DNA of 64,000 nt from Dolomedes plantarius (GCA_907164885.2 OU015497.1:69584429-69648428); one strand, 5' to 3'. Shown: positions 49,694 through 61,917, counted from the first letter of the stretch. Numbers and translations: made by a program. Notes: generated by a model from the sequence alone, not told the origin.

Positions 49694-50290
49694 CTATAGA
49701 TCGGCCATCCTAGCTGTCATGCGGCCTCGGATGACATTAAGCAATAGGCACTGACAGTCTCTGAAAGAGAAATAAAATGGAACACACTTAAAATACACGG
49801 GACCATGCAGGGGGTGCGCTGGTGCTGACATCGAGTACACGGGACCATGCAGGGGGTGCTCTTGTGCTGACATCGGGTACACGGGACCATGCAGGGGATG
49901 CTCTTGTGCTGACATCGAGTATACAGGACCATGCACGGCATGCTCTTGTGCTGACATCGAGTACACAGGACTATGCAGGGGATACTCTGGTGCGGTCATC
50001 GGATGGCGGGATACCTTGTCACTCATCTGAATCGGGGTAGCGGGGATGTCATGCCAGTCGTCTAAATCAGGATAGTATGGATGCCCTGACTTCGTGTAGT
50101 CGGCAGCAGAAGACGTGATGTTGGGACGTTCATGTTGTTCGAATTTGATGACACCGTACCGGTCGTAGGGCTTGACATCGGTCACTTTGTAAGGACCTAG
50201 GGATTTCGGTCTTAATTTCATTCTTGTTCCGTACCGCGTAGGCTTGATTGCACATGATTTTCTTGTCTTATACTTGTATGATTTTTTTTC
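49694..50290 (-). pseudogene. Gypsy pol C-terminal tail with 14-aa repeats
   Basis: The minus frame contains KPTRYGTRMKLRPKSLGPYK then VTDVKPYDRYGVIKF, resembling the small beta-barrel or chromodomain-like module after gypsy integrases. It is followed by five repeats of a 14-aa unit of the form YSMSAQEHPLHGPV. It belongs to the same element as 50411-51760 but is separated by frame changes around 50.30-50.42 kb. The open frame ends at 49694. Confidence 0.7.
49793..50002 (-). repeat. In-frame 42-bp minisatellite, five units
   Basis: Units start at 49793, 49835, 49877, 49919 and 49961, each containing GGACCATGCAGGGG and TGTGCTGACATCG with a few changes. 42 is a multiple of three, so the array is translated as 14-aa repeats. 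Confidence 0.93.
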
Positions 50291-50410
50291 TTTTCTTAAA
50301 GGATTTCTGATTTTCGTCTTGAATCTTAAGAATATTCTTTCTTTCTTCTTCCTTCATTTTTTCTCTCTTTTTCATCATCGCGTTAAGGTACTCTTCTTCT
50401 AAGACTTCTT

Positions 50411-51760
50411 TCACTCGTATGCTGTTATGCCTTTTAGTTTCACGCCTGTCAACAGTTCGAATGGTGTGAATTTAGTACTTCGAGAAGCGGTACTGTTGAT
50501 TATTCGTTGAACCATAGACACGTATTTGTACCATTTCGTTGGATCGGAAATTGAAAGTTTAGAGAGTATAGGAATTAAAGTTTCATGTATCCTTTCAACC
50601 TGACTGTTACCACGGGGAATTCCTGCTGTAATTTTAATATTCTCTATTTCTTCTTCTACGCAATAGGTCTCAAAATCATTCGAAGTAAATGCGCTTCCTC
50701 TGTCACTGATAATTCGTGAAGGATTTACAAAGGTAGTTTGTTGTAGCTTTAACTTTTCTATTGCGTAGCGTGACGATGTCGATTTTACTGGGTATAACCA
50801 TACAAATTTCGTAAAGGCATCGACTACAGTGAAAATATGTTGATAATTCTTGTTCGTAGAAGGCATAGGACCTATAAAGTCAATGTGATACGTGCTCAAC
50901 GGTGAATTTTCTTTTGTGATAGGATTAAGTAAACCTTCTCCTTTGCCACGTTTTCTGTTACATAGGATACATTCTACGCAGTTGGCAATGACGTTATCAA
51001 TTTGTTTTCTGGCATTACGTATATAATAATTTTGATTTAAAACGTCTTCGGTCTTGGATGATGCAAAATGATTTTTATTATGAATTCGTTTGATTATTTC
51101 TTTTTCCATTTCTTGAGGCACCATTAAAAGTTTTCTTCCATTTTTATACTTATATAAAATTCCATTTTTGACGAAATGTTCTTCATCATTTCCCTTTTCT
51201 ATCAAGGTTTTAATCGTTTCCATATTTTCGTCTCGTTTTTGGGCAGCTTTAATTTTGGCGGTTATATCGTCGTCTAAAATTATCTTCTTATAAATATCTA
51301 CGGTTTCAGTTTTGTGTGGCGTATATGTAGATATAGGTTTAAAAATAGTGTCTATTCGTGTTTTATCTTTAAAGTGGTTTAAATCTAATTCGTTAGTAAC
51401 AAAGTTGGGTAAATATTCCATCAACAATAAGAAGTTGTTCGTGTTGGAGGGCTTCTGAATGATTAAAGAATCTTTCTTCAAAATAACGTCAGCGAAATCT
51501 AACAGAGGGGTACCAATAATAAGGTCGAAATTTATCGCTCCATCCGGGACAACCTGAAACAGCAATTCGAAGGAGTGACCGTTGATTTCCACGCTATGCA
51601 TAAAAGATCCCTTGGTATACACATTCTTAGAGCCTAGTCCTACTAGATTTATGGCGGGGGGAGAAACAGCTGGGAGACACAGTCTTTCATAGCAAGCGGA
51701 TCGTATTACATGCAAACTGGAACCACTGTCGAAAATACCCGTCAGCTCATTATCGTTCAA
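50411..51760 (-). pseudogene. Gypsy protease-integrase in-frame fusion lacking RT and RNase H (449 aa)
   Basis: The uninterrupted frame begins in an aspartic protease (IFDSGSSLHVIRS, then NFDLIIGTPLLDFADVIL) at residues ~8-95. After a spacer with TETVDIYKKIILDDDITAK (~150-168) it passes straight into integrase. The HHCC zinc site is complete (HNKNH, NCVECILC), and the catalytic triad is present: YHIDFIGPMPS, IISDRGSAFTS and GNSQVERIHE. The reverse transcriptase and RNase H, normally about 450 residues between protease and integrase in gypsy pol, are absent. An in-frame deletion is the simplest explanation. Upstream of 51.78 kb the frame is broken and gag is missing. Integrase normally inserts cDNA; without RT this copy cannot make its own. 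Confidence 0.85.
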
Positions 51761-51939
51761 CCTGACGCTTATCTGTACAAGAGAATTTTACTCTTCGGGA
51801 GCACTGCGACTGATATTCATGGTCAGCGAGGTATGATTGACGGTGCTGGTGAGATGGGTCATGGCATATCGGAAATGCAGTCAATGTTTAGATTTTTACA
51901 GCAAACAATTACAAAGGTGTATTTTAAATGAAATAATTC

Positions 51940-52745
51940 CGATAGAACATCGAACCTACGGCCACAGTGTGACAGTCGAAAGACTCTGAATGTTAGGTCA
52001 CCGGTGTCGTCTGTTCAGAATCATTTAAGAGGAAGGAGTGTAACATTGCCACAAACTCTGTGACCTTAATAGAAGACGCCCACACCAGTGCCATTGTTTT
52101 CCTGACGACACAGAGCTCTGTACCTCGTATGGGTGAGGGATACCGACAGTGAACATTGGAAGAGTAGAAACGAGTAGCCTGGACTGACGAGTATCGTTTC
52201 CAACTGATTCAGGCAAATGAACAGGTCCCCTTGCAGAAGACATGCCATAAAGCAATGAATACAGCATGCCAACAAGGAAATGTGCAGGTTAAATCAGTAA
52301 TAGTATAGGTTTTGTTGCGTAGGCATGATTTAGGACCTCTCTTACGTCTACAACTACTCTGACTGGCGAATGCTATGTTAACATCCTTTCATATGTGTTA
52401 CAGTCTTTTATATAATGCATCCCTCTCACGGATTTCGACCTCTTCCAACAAGAAAATGCGCCACCACATAGAACTACAGCTAACAAATTATTGCTTCAGG
52501 ACCACTTATCCGAGGTTTGGTATACGAAATGACCACTTTGTCCACAATACTTCAACGTTATTATACATAACTGGGATATCATGGAATATTCCATTCAAAG
52601 CAGATATTCACCATCTAAATATTTTTTAAAATAGGGTACCGATTTTCAGGACACATGTTGTTCATTGTCAAAAGACTTCCATAGACAGCTCATAGAGTGC
52701 ATGCGCCATCGCCATTCTTAAGTCCTACGATCCAGCAGTGGAACT
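51940..52745 (+). pseudogene. Tc1-like transposase remnant
   Basis: In broken frames the plus strand reads WKRVAWTDEYRFQLI (first catalytic Asp, ~52.17 kb), CHKAMNTACQQGNVQVKSVIV, FDLFQQENAPPHRTT (region of the second catalytic residue, ~52.44 kb) and a C-terminal IECMRHRHS block. Order and spacing fit a Tc1 transposase. It lies immediately upstream (minus-strand sense) of the gypsy remnant and ends next to a long TA array. Confidence 0.78.
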
Positions 52746-52754
52746 TTGAGATAT

Positions 52755-52903
<149 letters not shown>

Positions 52904-54880
52904 TGGTTGGTTGGTGGGTGTTGGGTATGAATTGTCGAAACGTGAGTCAGGAAGATGATACATTAAAAAAGTCGTACAGAGGAAACGAGATATTACAGAA
53001 GGGAGAAAAGAACAATGTCATATTATAAATAAGAGGATAAAATGGCAAAAGCTCGTATATTTTTTCTGGTCTGTTGTAATACTTGTTTAGAGTCCATCTG
53101 TGTCATCAAAGCAGCGTTGAACTTTTTCACTGTTCCATGTGAAACTAAGGAGGATAGGATTTGGGACTCTAAAAACAGTTTTCACAATGTTGTAAGTCCA
53201 TATTTTTTGAAAATATATATGCTGAAGCATTGGATTTTGTGTACCCATCGAGGACAATGAAAAACAATCTCCCATTGTTATACCTTCTCCAAACAACAAG
53301 TAAGATGTCACAATACAGTTAATAAGCAGCGGTGACTTGGATTTATTTTGACCCAAACTAGTTCCTCGAATGTATAGATGGGGAAAGAATATTCACCACT
53401 CAGCGATAAACTATCTTACTTATTAAGAGTCCACAATCTACAGGCATTACATCCATTTAACCAATGGTTGGCAGTAATCGTTCAAAGCATCTGATTCCTC
53501 ATTCGGTTTTATACATAACATGACAAATCGTTATCTCCTTACAAATAGATATAACGCTGACATTATATCGTTCATGTTTTGAACAACTGTGCAATTTTTT
53601 TCGCATTGAAAAATAGTTAGCTTTAAAATTATCTTTAGCACCCGATGTACCTATACAGAGTAGTTTAAATCTACTAGTCTACGGCATCATGGTTAATAAT
53701 CTTACACGTTTTTTCTGCACCACAGTACCATCCTTTGAAGACTATCGAACTGATTGCATCATGTTTCAAATGGTCTGAACGCGTTCTGACGTTTATGGCA
53801 ACTTACGAATTGTTCTCTCTTGAAGATTATGAATAGGTCAGTATACTTTTAAACCACGCTAATAATGTGTTAGAACGTATATTTGCGAAACGAATTTTTC
53901 AAAGAGTATCCAGAATCTTTTGATCATCTAAAACACTTTTGGTAAGGGAGGAGGCAAAACACTTTTGGTAAGGGAGGAGGCAGTCCCCACTGAATGTGAA
54001 TTAGTTCGTCGTGTATATTCTTAAAGGATTTTGTTATAGATAACTAGCATAGTTCCGTTATTTTTTAAAAAAATTTCTTTGTTTATGTACTATAAAAATT
54101 AAGAATTTATGTCTCAGAAACTATAAAGCACAAAATTTCCTTTTATACGCTAGAAAATTTGACTTTATTGATAAAGTAATTAATTATTTTTAACAAGAAA
54201 TTTAAATAAAGAAGAATTTGTTGAATTAGTAAATGGGAGCAGTCTAATATTTCAGGGTATCGCAATTTTATTCCTGTCCAGAACATTAAACTGTGCTACA
54301 TGTATTATTCATGTCACAGATTTTATCTTGTGAAATGACTTTATGAATAGCCTGTTTTGCATCAAGCGAATTTAAAATCTACGTTACGTCATCCTGCAAT
54401 ACAAAGTTTTATAGCATGGATTTTATTTTAACTCTACCCGATCGGGAAAGAATTATAAAATAATCTCAGTTTAGGAAGTCAATGTAACGTTGTATTATGT
54501 ACTCCATTTAAACAATTCAATAATATTAATTTTCCGAAAATAAATTTTAAAAAACATATTCCTATACAGAAAATCGTACGTTTTCAGTACGTAGGATATA
54601 AATATTTCTTAATTTTTTTTTATTATTATGAATAAAATTTTACGATTAAAAAATGATAAGTATCACATATTTCAACAGTGTATTTTAAAGTAGTAGAGAA
54701 ACGATTGCACTTTGACAGAACTTCCAAATAAAATATCTTGTAAAAAGTAAAAACAATTTTATTGAAGTGATATCTAAAGACTAAAAGAGTGGAAATACGA
54801 AGGACCAAAAAATAGAAAATATAGGGTTTATAGTGCAGCGAGTAAAATAATGGAATAAATGACTATTTCTGCATAACATT
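52904..54880. other. No gene recognised
   Basis: The minus frame 53087-53356 has a distant look of a Tc1 fragment, but I could not support it. A short direct duplication, CAAAACACTTTTGGTAAGGG at about 53931 and again 24 bp later, is present. Confidence 0.45.
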
Positions 54881-55760
54881 TTACTTATACACTGTAGGTC
54901 CATCTTTGGCTTGCAAAGCAGCATAAATTCGACGTGGGATAAAGTGACATAAGTCATGTATGTGATATACTGGAATGTAGTATCCATTAACCTGCGACGT
55001 ATGTCCTAACTGTTCTAAAGATGTAAGGACAAGCGATTCTGGCATATAGGAAATATCTTCTATCTCATCCACATGTTTTTCAAATCATACGTTGACTCAT
55101 CACGCGTGATGCACGAGTCCGCAATCTCCTATGATGATAGTTATGGGAAAATGCCTGCACTATAGCATCGACATGATGCATATGGTCGAAAACAATGGCT
55201 TCATAGATTTCGGTTGTAACTGAACGCTAAGTAAGTATTATGGGTCGAGGAAATGCCACTAAATAGCACCTCTCAGCTTACGTGAGAGGTGTTCGCCAAA
55301 CATGTTCTCTACCAATAGAGGTAACAATGTATAGGTCTATTCATCGGACCAGATTACAAGATGTAAATCATTTGAGTACAATTTTTTGTGCAATAATCTA
55401 ATTGCGGTTTCTTGCATTCGTGCCAGTAATAGGTGCCTTTAGGATTGCAACTCGATCCTAAATACAAGCCTTATGCAGATCACGAGAAACTGTTAGTACT
55501 GGAACAGGATAATTACGACTTCAATGCACATTTGATGTTCCTTGCTGTTGCGTATTTTCTCTCGTACAATCCCTATCAAGTTTCGCCGTTATCTTATTGG
55601 CATCCATGTGATAGGTCCACACATTTTACGTTTAGTGGCCATCGCTTTTATCACTTACGTGTCATAATCTTTGTTACTGAGCCTCAGATTACACTGACTA
55701 TTTCTAACATTTTAGTTAAAGATGCACGCGTATGTCTCTGGCTAATATTCAAACTTTTCT
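54881..55760 (-). pseudogene. Tc1-like transposase remnant
   Basis: On the minus strand, fragments in several frames follow Tc1 order: RNRIRLLHKKLYSNDLHLV then IWSDE (first catalytic Asp, ~55.35 kb), EAIVFDHMHHVDAIVQAF (~55.17 kb) and FIPRRIYAALQAKDGPTVYK at the C-terminus (54881-54945). Many stops. The plus-strand frame at 55433-55834 is a chance frame over this remnant. Confidence 0.72.
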
Positions 55761-57860
55761 GGATATCATTCACATCAGAAAATTCGTCCATTAATTATTC
55801 AACAGTCAATTCAGTTTGTTATTCGTTACATTGAGTGGTAGATGATAATCGGAAGAGGGCGTATGGTATACCTCTGCTATTCAAAAACATTTTTTGTGGA
55901 GGCACCGCAACGCGCGTGCCCTTCTAAAGACGTATATCTATTACTTTCATAGAACATTATATATTCATAAGCACGTTTATAACAATCATACCTGAGTTTC
56001 TTACAACATAGTTAAAAGATATGATTTTTTTTCTACAAATATAATTTTGAATTCTATTTAGTTTATTATATTTCCTTTTAACTTGTTAAATTAAAGTTTT
56101 TATTATTATACTTTTAAGGAATGTAGGCATATAATTTTTTTTAAATGACAAATTTTGATATTTTAAATACGTTAGCAAGGAATTCGCTTCCTAAATTTGA
56201 AATCCCGAAATGCAGAAATGGGATGAAATTTTAATTCACCATGCTCTATTCTGCGTTGAATATCGTGTATTACTGCTGAATTGGCTTCATAATATTAGTG
56301 GGGAAACTGCGTTGCTATTTTATTAATGACACGAATATTGTTATATGCTCGGAAAACAAATTGCTTCAGAATACGTGAAAATTAGAATGCCAATAACGAG
56401 CATATATAAAATTTAGAAGACTGCTTTAATAAATAAGCGTAATTTGACGGAACTGTTAGCTCTTGAGTAGCAAAAGAAGATCATATATCAACAAAATAAC
56501 AAATAGTTGTTTCATTTTATACTCTAAAGTATATTTTTTATGTCCGAAATAACCATTATGATACAGATAATATTAAACAAGTTCAATCCTTGAATCAAAC
56601 ATTTAGCAAAAATTTGTTAAAAGAATTAACTTAGCCGTCAAAGAAAGTTGGAAAACGATCTTGGCTTCATTATTTTGGCCAAACGAACTTACGTGCTTCA
56701 TATTCCTTGAGAGTATAATTTTATCAGTTTTAAACATTTATCCTTAGTAAAGTTGTAACATTGTAAGATTTGTATCTGTAGGTAAGATGTTATTGCACAG
56801 CCAATAAAATGTTAAAGATCATTTCGAAGCCTATAGTATGATTAACTTAAAAACACTTAAAAGAAAATATTTATGCTTTGTTTTTTTTACATTGTAAGGA
56901 ATCTCCAAACGAATTGACAGCAGGATACCATGCGTGTAGTACACGGAAATTTTTATTTAATAATTAAATTCATATCAATGTACAAAACTATATTGCAGTT
57001 TCTAAAACCTAAATTAGCCGATAATGCATAACACTATACAAAAGCCAATATGCAAAACTGGGAATATGATTTCACTTCAACATGTTTTCTAATCTCGTAT
57101 CTTGAAATAGACCAGTTTTATTTTTCACAACCATTTTTGTACTTGTTTCAGAAAATTTCCTTGTTTGAGACATATTTTTGCGTGCAAAAATATCATTTAA
57201 GCATGACATCTGTATAATGAGTTATTCACCAGCCTGTGTATTCAATACATTTAAAACGTTTGACACCCCATATTATGAATTTAAAGCAAGTTTAATTAAG
57301 AAATTTCAATGTTTCCTTACATGTTTATTACACTTAAATTAAATTTTATATTTCCTTAAAAGTTATACTGACACAAACATATAAAATGCCTTAGTTTCCG
57401 TGGCTTAAAATTAAATTATCATTAAATAGCGTAAAATAAATAGTTTTATATAGAGTAAAATAAATAGAGTAAAATAAATAGTAATAAGTTAATAAATAGT
57501 TTAGATTTTTTAACTTATTTTAACTTAGAAAGAGAGTGATGATTTACCATATTTCTTTAAATTTATAGTACTTTATGACGTTAAAGATTACTAATGAAAA
57601 GCGTTTATAAAAACTCTTCATCTACTCGATTTAAACAAAAGTACCATTCAACACCATCACATTAGATTTCATTATAACACTCGATGAATTTGTGTTTAAT
57701 TGTGTAACAAGCAATAGCAAGAAAAAAAGAATTTAACTTGTATGCTCTTGTCTAAGAGAGAAAAATGGTACAAAGTCAGTGGAGGTAGTATATCGTAAAT
57801 GGATTTAAAGTAAGGGAGATATTTTTAGACAGAATTGGAAAAATTTGTATATAAATGCAA
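55761..57860. other. AT-rich sequence, no gene recognised
   Basis: Nothing recognised. An irregular AGTAAAATAAATAG-like repetition lies at about 57425-57500. Confidence 0.5.
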
Positions 57861-57864
57861 TGAC

Positions 57865-57990
57865 CAACAGTATGTCAGATCAAGTCCGTAAATGTCATTG
57901 GGCAGAGCGGTGCGGCTCCGATTTTAAATACCACTGCTGGTGTCGGAGTCCGACTTGGGTAAAGGACCAGTCCCGTAAATCTGAACCGAG
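57865..57990 (-). repeat. SINE-like repeat, family A, partial copy 4
   Basis: TTGGGCAGAGCGGTGCGGCTCCGATTTTAAATACC then GGTGTCGGAGTCCGACTT is the reverse complement of the 3' part of copies 2 and 3. The following 150 bp contain further tRNA-like words that I could not assign. Confidence 0.55.
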
Positions 57991-58224
57991 TCAAGTGACG
58001 AGACCGGAACACTTGAACCCGTACCTCCAGAGGTAAATATTGAGAACTTGGAGGACACTGCAGACACGACAGATTTTTTATGCACCAGCTGCCATTAACG
58101 TACACGGCGGTGGATTTTTCTGCGACCGGCATCGAATCAGAGGCGTTCAGATCACAGTCTCTCTGTCTTTGCCAACTGGGCCTCCGCGACCATTATTAAT
58201 GAAATTCGTACTTTACATAGTACA

Positions 58225-58555
58225 AACAATGGCTTTCGACGCCGCGGCTGCTCGGTTCGAATCCCGACTTGCACCATTAAATACCCTCGTGCCATATATT
58301 CGCTCGTTAAATCCGTAGAACGGAAAGTCCCTCTTTGAGGTCAGGGAGAGTGGGAGAAGGTACGATCCCCCCACATATGTCGCCCCTGGGGTTGTTGTGT
58401 CATAATTGAGATGGAACGTTGGTGAGACGGACTCCTACCCATGTAATGCTATTTTAAACCGGAGTGAAAACCCTCATCCCGCTATACTATATGACCCTGG
58501 TCTGGAACACTTCCGGCCAGGGTGCATTAGCAACAAATAGAACAACAACAACCAT
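58225..58555 (+). repeat. SINE-like repeat, family A, copy 3
   Basis: The best-preserved head: GGTTCGAATCCCGACT (58256-58271) is a near-perfect Pol III B-box. It is followed by the family blocks CGTTAAATCCGTAGAACGGAAAGTCC, GTGGGAGAAGGTACGATCC and GTCGCCCCTGGGG, and ends with AGAACAACAACAACC. A tRNA-derived head plus a short CAA-rich tail supports SINE-type mobilisation by a LINE. Confidence 0.78.
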
Positions 58556-59079
58556 ATTTTATATGGTATGTAAATAATCCACCACGAAAAGTAGAGAAAT
58601 TCAAATATACTAGAAGCTGCGCGACCAGCATGGTCGCTTTTGCAAAACTACTCAACTGACAATAACGTATGTAAGGAATGTTACCATTACCTCTCATCAT
58701 AAATATATGTTGATAAGGGGTATTCTTCATAAGGCTGATTCTAAAACATCGTGATTAAAAAATATGAATTTCCATTACTTCAGATCAGAGTTAAAGATAA
58801 GACTGAGAAATCCAACACCAATGATTTTTTAAAAAATTACATCCCTCTCTGTATGTACTATTTTTCAATATTAATATACTGTATCTACACTTTATCATTA
58901 CATCAAATAAGAAATTGTTGGGGAAAAATTTTTGGAAAATGGTAAAATGGGGAAAAATGGAGTAAGAATTCAGTACAAAAATATAGTGTGGATTACATCA
59001 CTCTCTGTATGTACTATTGTTCACAATTCAGATATCTGCATTTAATCATATCAAATAATAAATTGTTTAGAAAATTTCT
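58556..59079. other. No gene; contains a tandem duplication
   Basis: TACATCCCTCTCTGTATGTACTAT at 58838 recurs at about 58992 with related sequence after it (TCATATCAAATAA(t/g)AAATTGTT), giving two imperfect copies about 155 bp apart that run to about 59092. Confidence 0.7.
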
Positions 59080-59394
59080 TCACTTATAAAATGGAGAAAA
59101 CTTCAGCAAGTACTTTAAAAAGTGTAGAAAATTAACTATTACTGGCTGTAGGTTGCTATGACGGCGACGGTTAAGCCTAACCTCGCAATCATTTATGCTC
59201 TCTCTTTCACGCCTTGATCGTGCAGCTCGCTTTCGTGCAATTCTGATTTCAGTGGGTAAATCCGTGTTGACACGTGGTTGCAAATTGCGGACGCCCGCTA
59301 ATGTTTACATCTGATAGTTGCAACAGTTGTCTTTCGGAGTGTAGAAATATCGTCTATTTTTGTGCCGCAAACCTACGCATTTTATATATATAGA
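59080..59394 (-). mobile_element. Helitron 5' end with protein fragment
   Basis: On the minus strand host A (59395) is followed by TCTATATATATAAAATGCG, a typical Helitron 5' end. About 110 bp inside, a short frame (59080-59283) encodes RVNTDLPTEIRIARKRAARS followed by an Arg/Glu-rich stretch with NDCEVRLNRRR. I recall this type of basic segment near the N-terminus of arthropod Helitron proteins. No Rep or helicase follows and no 3' end was found, so the copy is truncated. Confidence 0.55.
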
Positions 59395-59794
59395 TGTTAA
59401 ACATGTACGATTAAGTATACTGAGAAGAGGTTAAGGAAATGTAACATAGACAGTTTATGTAGACGCATACTCAGTAATTATGTGACAATACTAACGAAGA
59501 TGACAACCTATTTTAAATGTTATAACTACGTAAGTCAGACATATTTTGCAGTCATCAATCAGGAAGTCTAGGGATATGAATACTTTTCTCTAATATGGAT
59601 GCGCTGTGAAAAACTGAGTAGACAGTAAGATCCCTTTCGTGGGCCTTGGGAAGATGACTTCCCACCTACACGATCTTAGGAAATACAGCTGCGGGAATCG
59701 TAAAATCCACTATAATATATTGGTCTCGCTGTTATAATGTTGGGAAGAATAATTCCCACTTCAGTTTTGTACTGTTATCTAGATTCCAGCAATT

Positions 59795-60010
59795 GAAACA
59801 GAAGACTCATTGACACCTCGGCCCCCTCCGCTTTCGCGTATCGGCCCATGAAATCACTGAACACCAGTCGCTACGTAGCAATACCTGAATACGCAGCCGA
59901 GGGTTAATTTCCCTGGTTCGGTGCATTTTTCATTGCTGTGGGTCTGGAGGATGCCGGGCAAACAGTACAGATCTGTCATCCACTCAAGGCACCCAAAGCC
60001 CCCAATTGAA
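59795..60010 (+). repeat. Dispersed repeat, family B, copy 2
   Basis: Same blocks as 33736-33965, including CGCTACGTAGCAA, CGCAGCCGAGGGTTAATTTC, GATGCCGGGCAAACAGTACAGATCTG and CAAGGCACCCAAAGCCC. Confidence 0.75.
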
Positions 60011-60115
60011 ACAGAAATAGGATACATATGTTATTAAGTTCGGAAGCCGGTTCTGTGAAATCTGTTCTACTATGACACCTCTGTTGATATTTATTTGTTC
60101 TACGCAACTAAATGA

Positions 60116-60427
60116 CAAGTAAATAAACGGAATAGAAGTTTAGACCAGCTGTCATTCCGTATAGCATTAGCTCGTCAGCTAATAGACAGATATTCTTCAA
60201 GAAAAAGGAAAGGTCGTTCTGCTAGATTCCAAGCGAAGAAGTGTGCAGTTCGAGATCATGTGCGATTAGCCAGTGTGGGAAACCATATGCCAAAGTTGGT
60301 TTCAAACTACAGACGATGTAGGGAATGTAGCACAAAAGCACAAGAAAAGACGACCCGCTACATGTGTGCAGAATGCGATGTACCCTTGTGCATTGCAACA
60401 TGCTTTTCATCTTTTTATGGCAAATAA
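60116..60427 (+). pseudogene. piggyBac transposase C-terminal cysteine-rich domain
   Basis: 103 codons open to a natural-looking TAA at 60425-60427, starting after a stop at 60113 and without its own ATG start. The frame reads FRIALARQLIDRYSSRKRKG, then SVGNHMPKLV, then a cysteine-rich end with NYRRCRECSTK, RYMCAECDVPLCIATCF and the terminal SSFYGK. This is the C-terminal zinc-binding domain that piggyBac transposases use to bind the transposon ends. The catalytic domain is missing, so this is not a working transposase. That this piece alone is unbroken is notable. Confidence 0.85.
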
Positions 60428-60621
60428 TCATCATTAAATTGAATTTTTTTATGTCCGTAGATGGTTCCTTGGAAAGTATGCTTCCCAACTCTAAAATTTA
60501 AATTTAAATTTTAAATTCCGTAAAATAAAATATATTTCCTTAAATGTTATTTTTTAATTGATAATAAAACACAAAAAAACTGGGAGAACTTCAAAAGAGA
60601 AATAAATGGCCCACGAAAGGG

Positions 60622-61832
60622 TTAAAAAATAAACAAATACCCTATATTAATAAAAAAAATACCGTTGTATTCTGAAACTGTAAACTAGATATATGAATAG
60701 TTTATATCAGATAAAAAATGATTCAAACGTTTGCAAATGAATAATGGATGTAAAGTACAAATGGATGTAAAGTACAATGGATGTAAAGTAACGTTATATT
60801 CCGCTTTCTGTGTTTAATATCCTATTGAATGTCAACTTAACCTAAGTATGTTATAATAAAGTAATTTGCTCTGAGGATCGAAAGGAGTTTATCGGAACGT
60901 ATTAGTGTGTTTGACTAAATGTACACTCAGAAACATATAGGTATGATCACTGAACGAGAGAATGGGCGTCTAAAGGAAATACAGAAAAATATATTGGTTA
61001 ACTAACGAAAGAAAATAACAGTGAAATAAACAAAAAAATATACATATTTGTATTAGAAATTTACATGTCCGTCTAATTGAACATATAGATTTTTGATGCT
61101 CCAAAAATTAATATTTTAACTCACAAAAGAAGTGACACAATAATTTTTTGAGTTACTGACATTGTAAATATCAACGATCAGTCGTAAAGGGTATAAATTA
61201 TATAAGTTTCAACACAAATTAGAGTATAACAAGTATGTGAAGTTAAGAACTGAAGCTGATTTTGCAGTAAAATTAGTTTACTTTAATAAAACCTATTCAC
61301 TGTTTACTAACAAATGAGGATTTTTTTTAACAAATGGTCCTTAATTTATAACATTACTTGAAAAAACGTGGTTAAAATACCTCAATTATTGCCTTCATAA
61401 TTGTAAATATTTTGACAACAAACATGCAGTTATAATTATTTAAGATTTCTTCTTATTATTATTTTTAAGTTGGCTGAAATGCTAATTACGTTGATTAACC
61501 ATATAGAAAGAGCAAATTCTTTATTTCCGAGAATATCCGTTATAGAATTCCCAAACACCGTGATTAATAGTGGTTTAATATGAAAATATATAATTAAAAA
61601 TCTGCACCTGTACTGCAATGTAATAGAGAATCCTGTAACTCCTAATAAAAAAAAATCTGCTTTTCTCAACCTAGAAATGATCCTCCCTTGCAAAGAAAAT
61701 GTCGCTTCTAATTATTACAATGAAATCAATGTTAAAATATGCATATTTTCAAGTTATGAGAATTTTACTCCATTTTATTTTAATAATATCCTATAAATCA
61801 ATTGAATTTAAAGTAAAAATATCCGTTCATGT

Positions 61833-61838
<6 letters not shown>
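60622..61838. other. AT-rich sequence, no gene recognised
   Basis: No gene seen. ATGGATGTAAAGTACAA is repeated three times in tandem (~17 bp unit) at about 60743-60791. Confidence 0.5.

Positions 61839-61915
<77 letters not shown>
61839..61915. repeat. (TA)n microsatellite
   Basis: About 76 bp of TA. Confidence 0.97.

Positions 61916-61917
<2 letters not shown>

Larger units (their letters stand above)
59632..60621 (+). mobile_element. piggyBac deletion derivative with terminal repeats
   Basis: Terminal inverted repeats are 14 bp: CCCTTTCGTGGGCC at 59632 and GGCCCACGAAAGGG ending at 60621, followed by TTAA, the piggyBac target. The left flank is AGAT instead of TTAA, probably mutated. Only the last ~103 codons of the transposase remain, and a family B repeat (59795-60010) has inserted inside. 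At ~990 bp it is a non-autonomous remnant that keeps the ends needed for recognition. Confidence 0.82.

Noticed and set aside
53087..53356. Possible Tc1 fragment on the minus strand
   Set aside because: Only a faint resemblance around GEGITMGDCFSLSSMG, with no catalytic motif in order.
55433..55834. 133-codon plus-strand frame
   Set aside because: It lies over a Tc1 transposase remnant read on the minus strand and has no recognisable domain.
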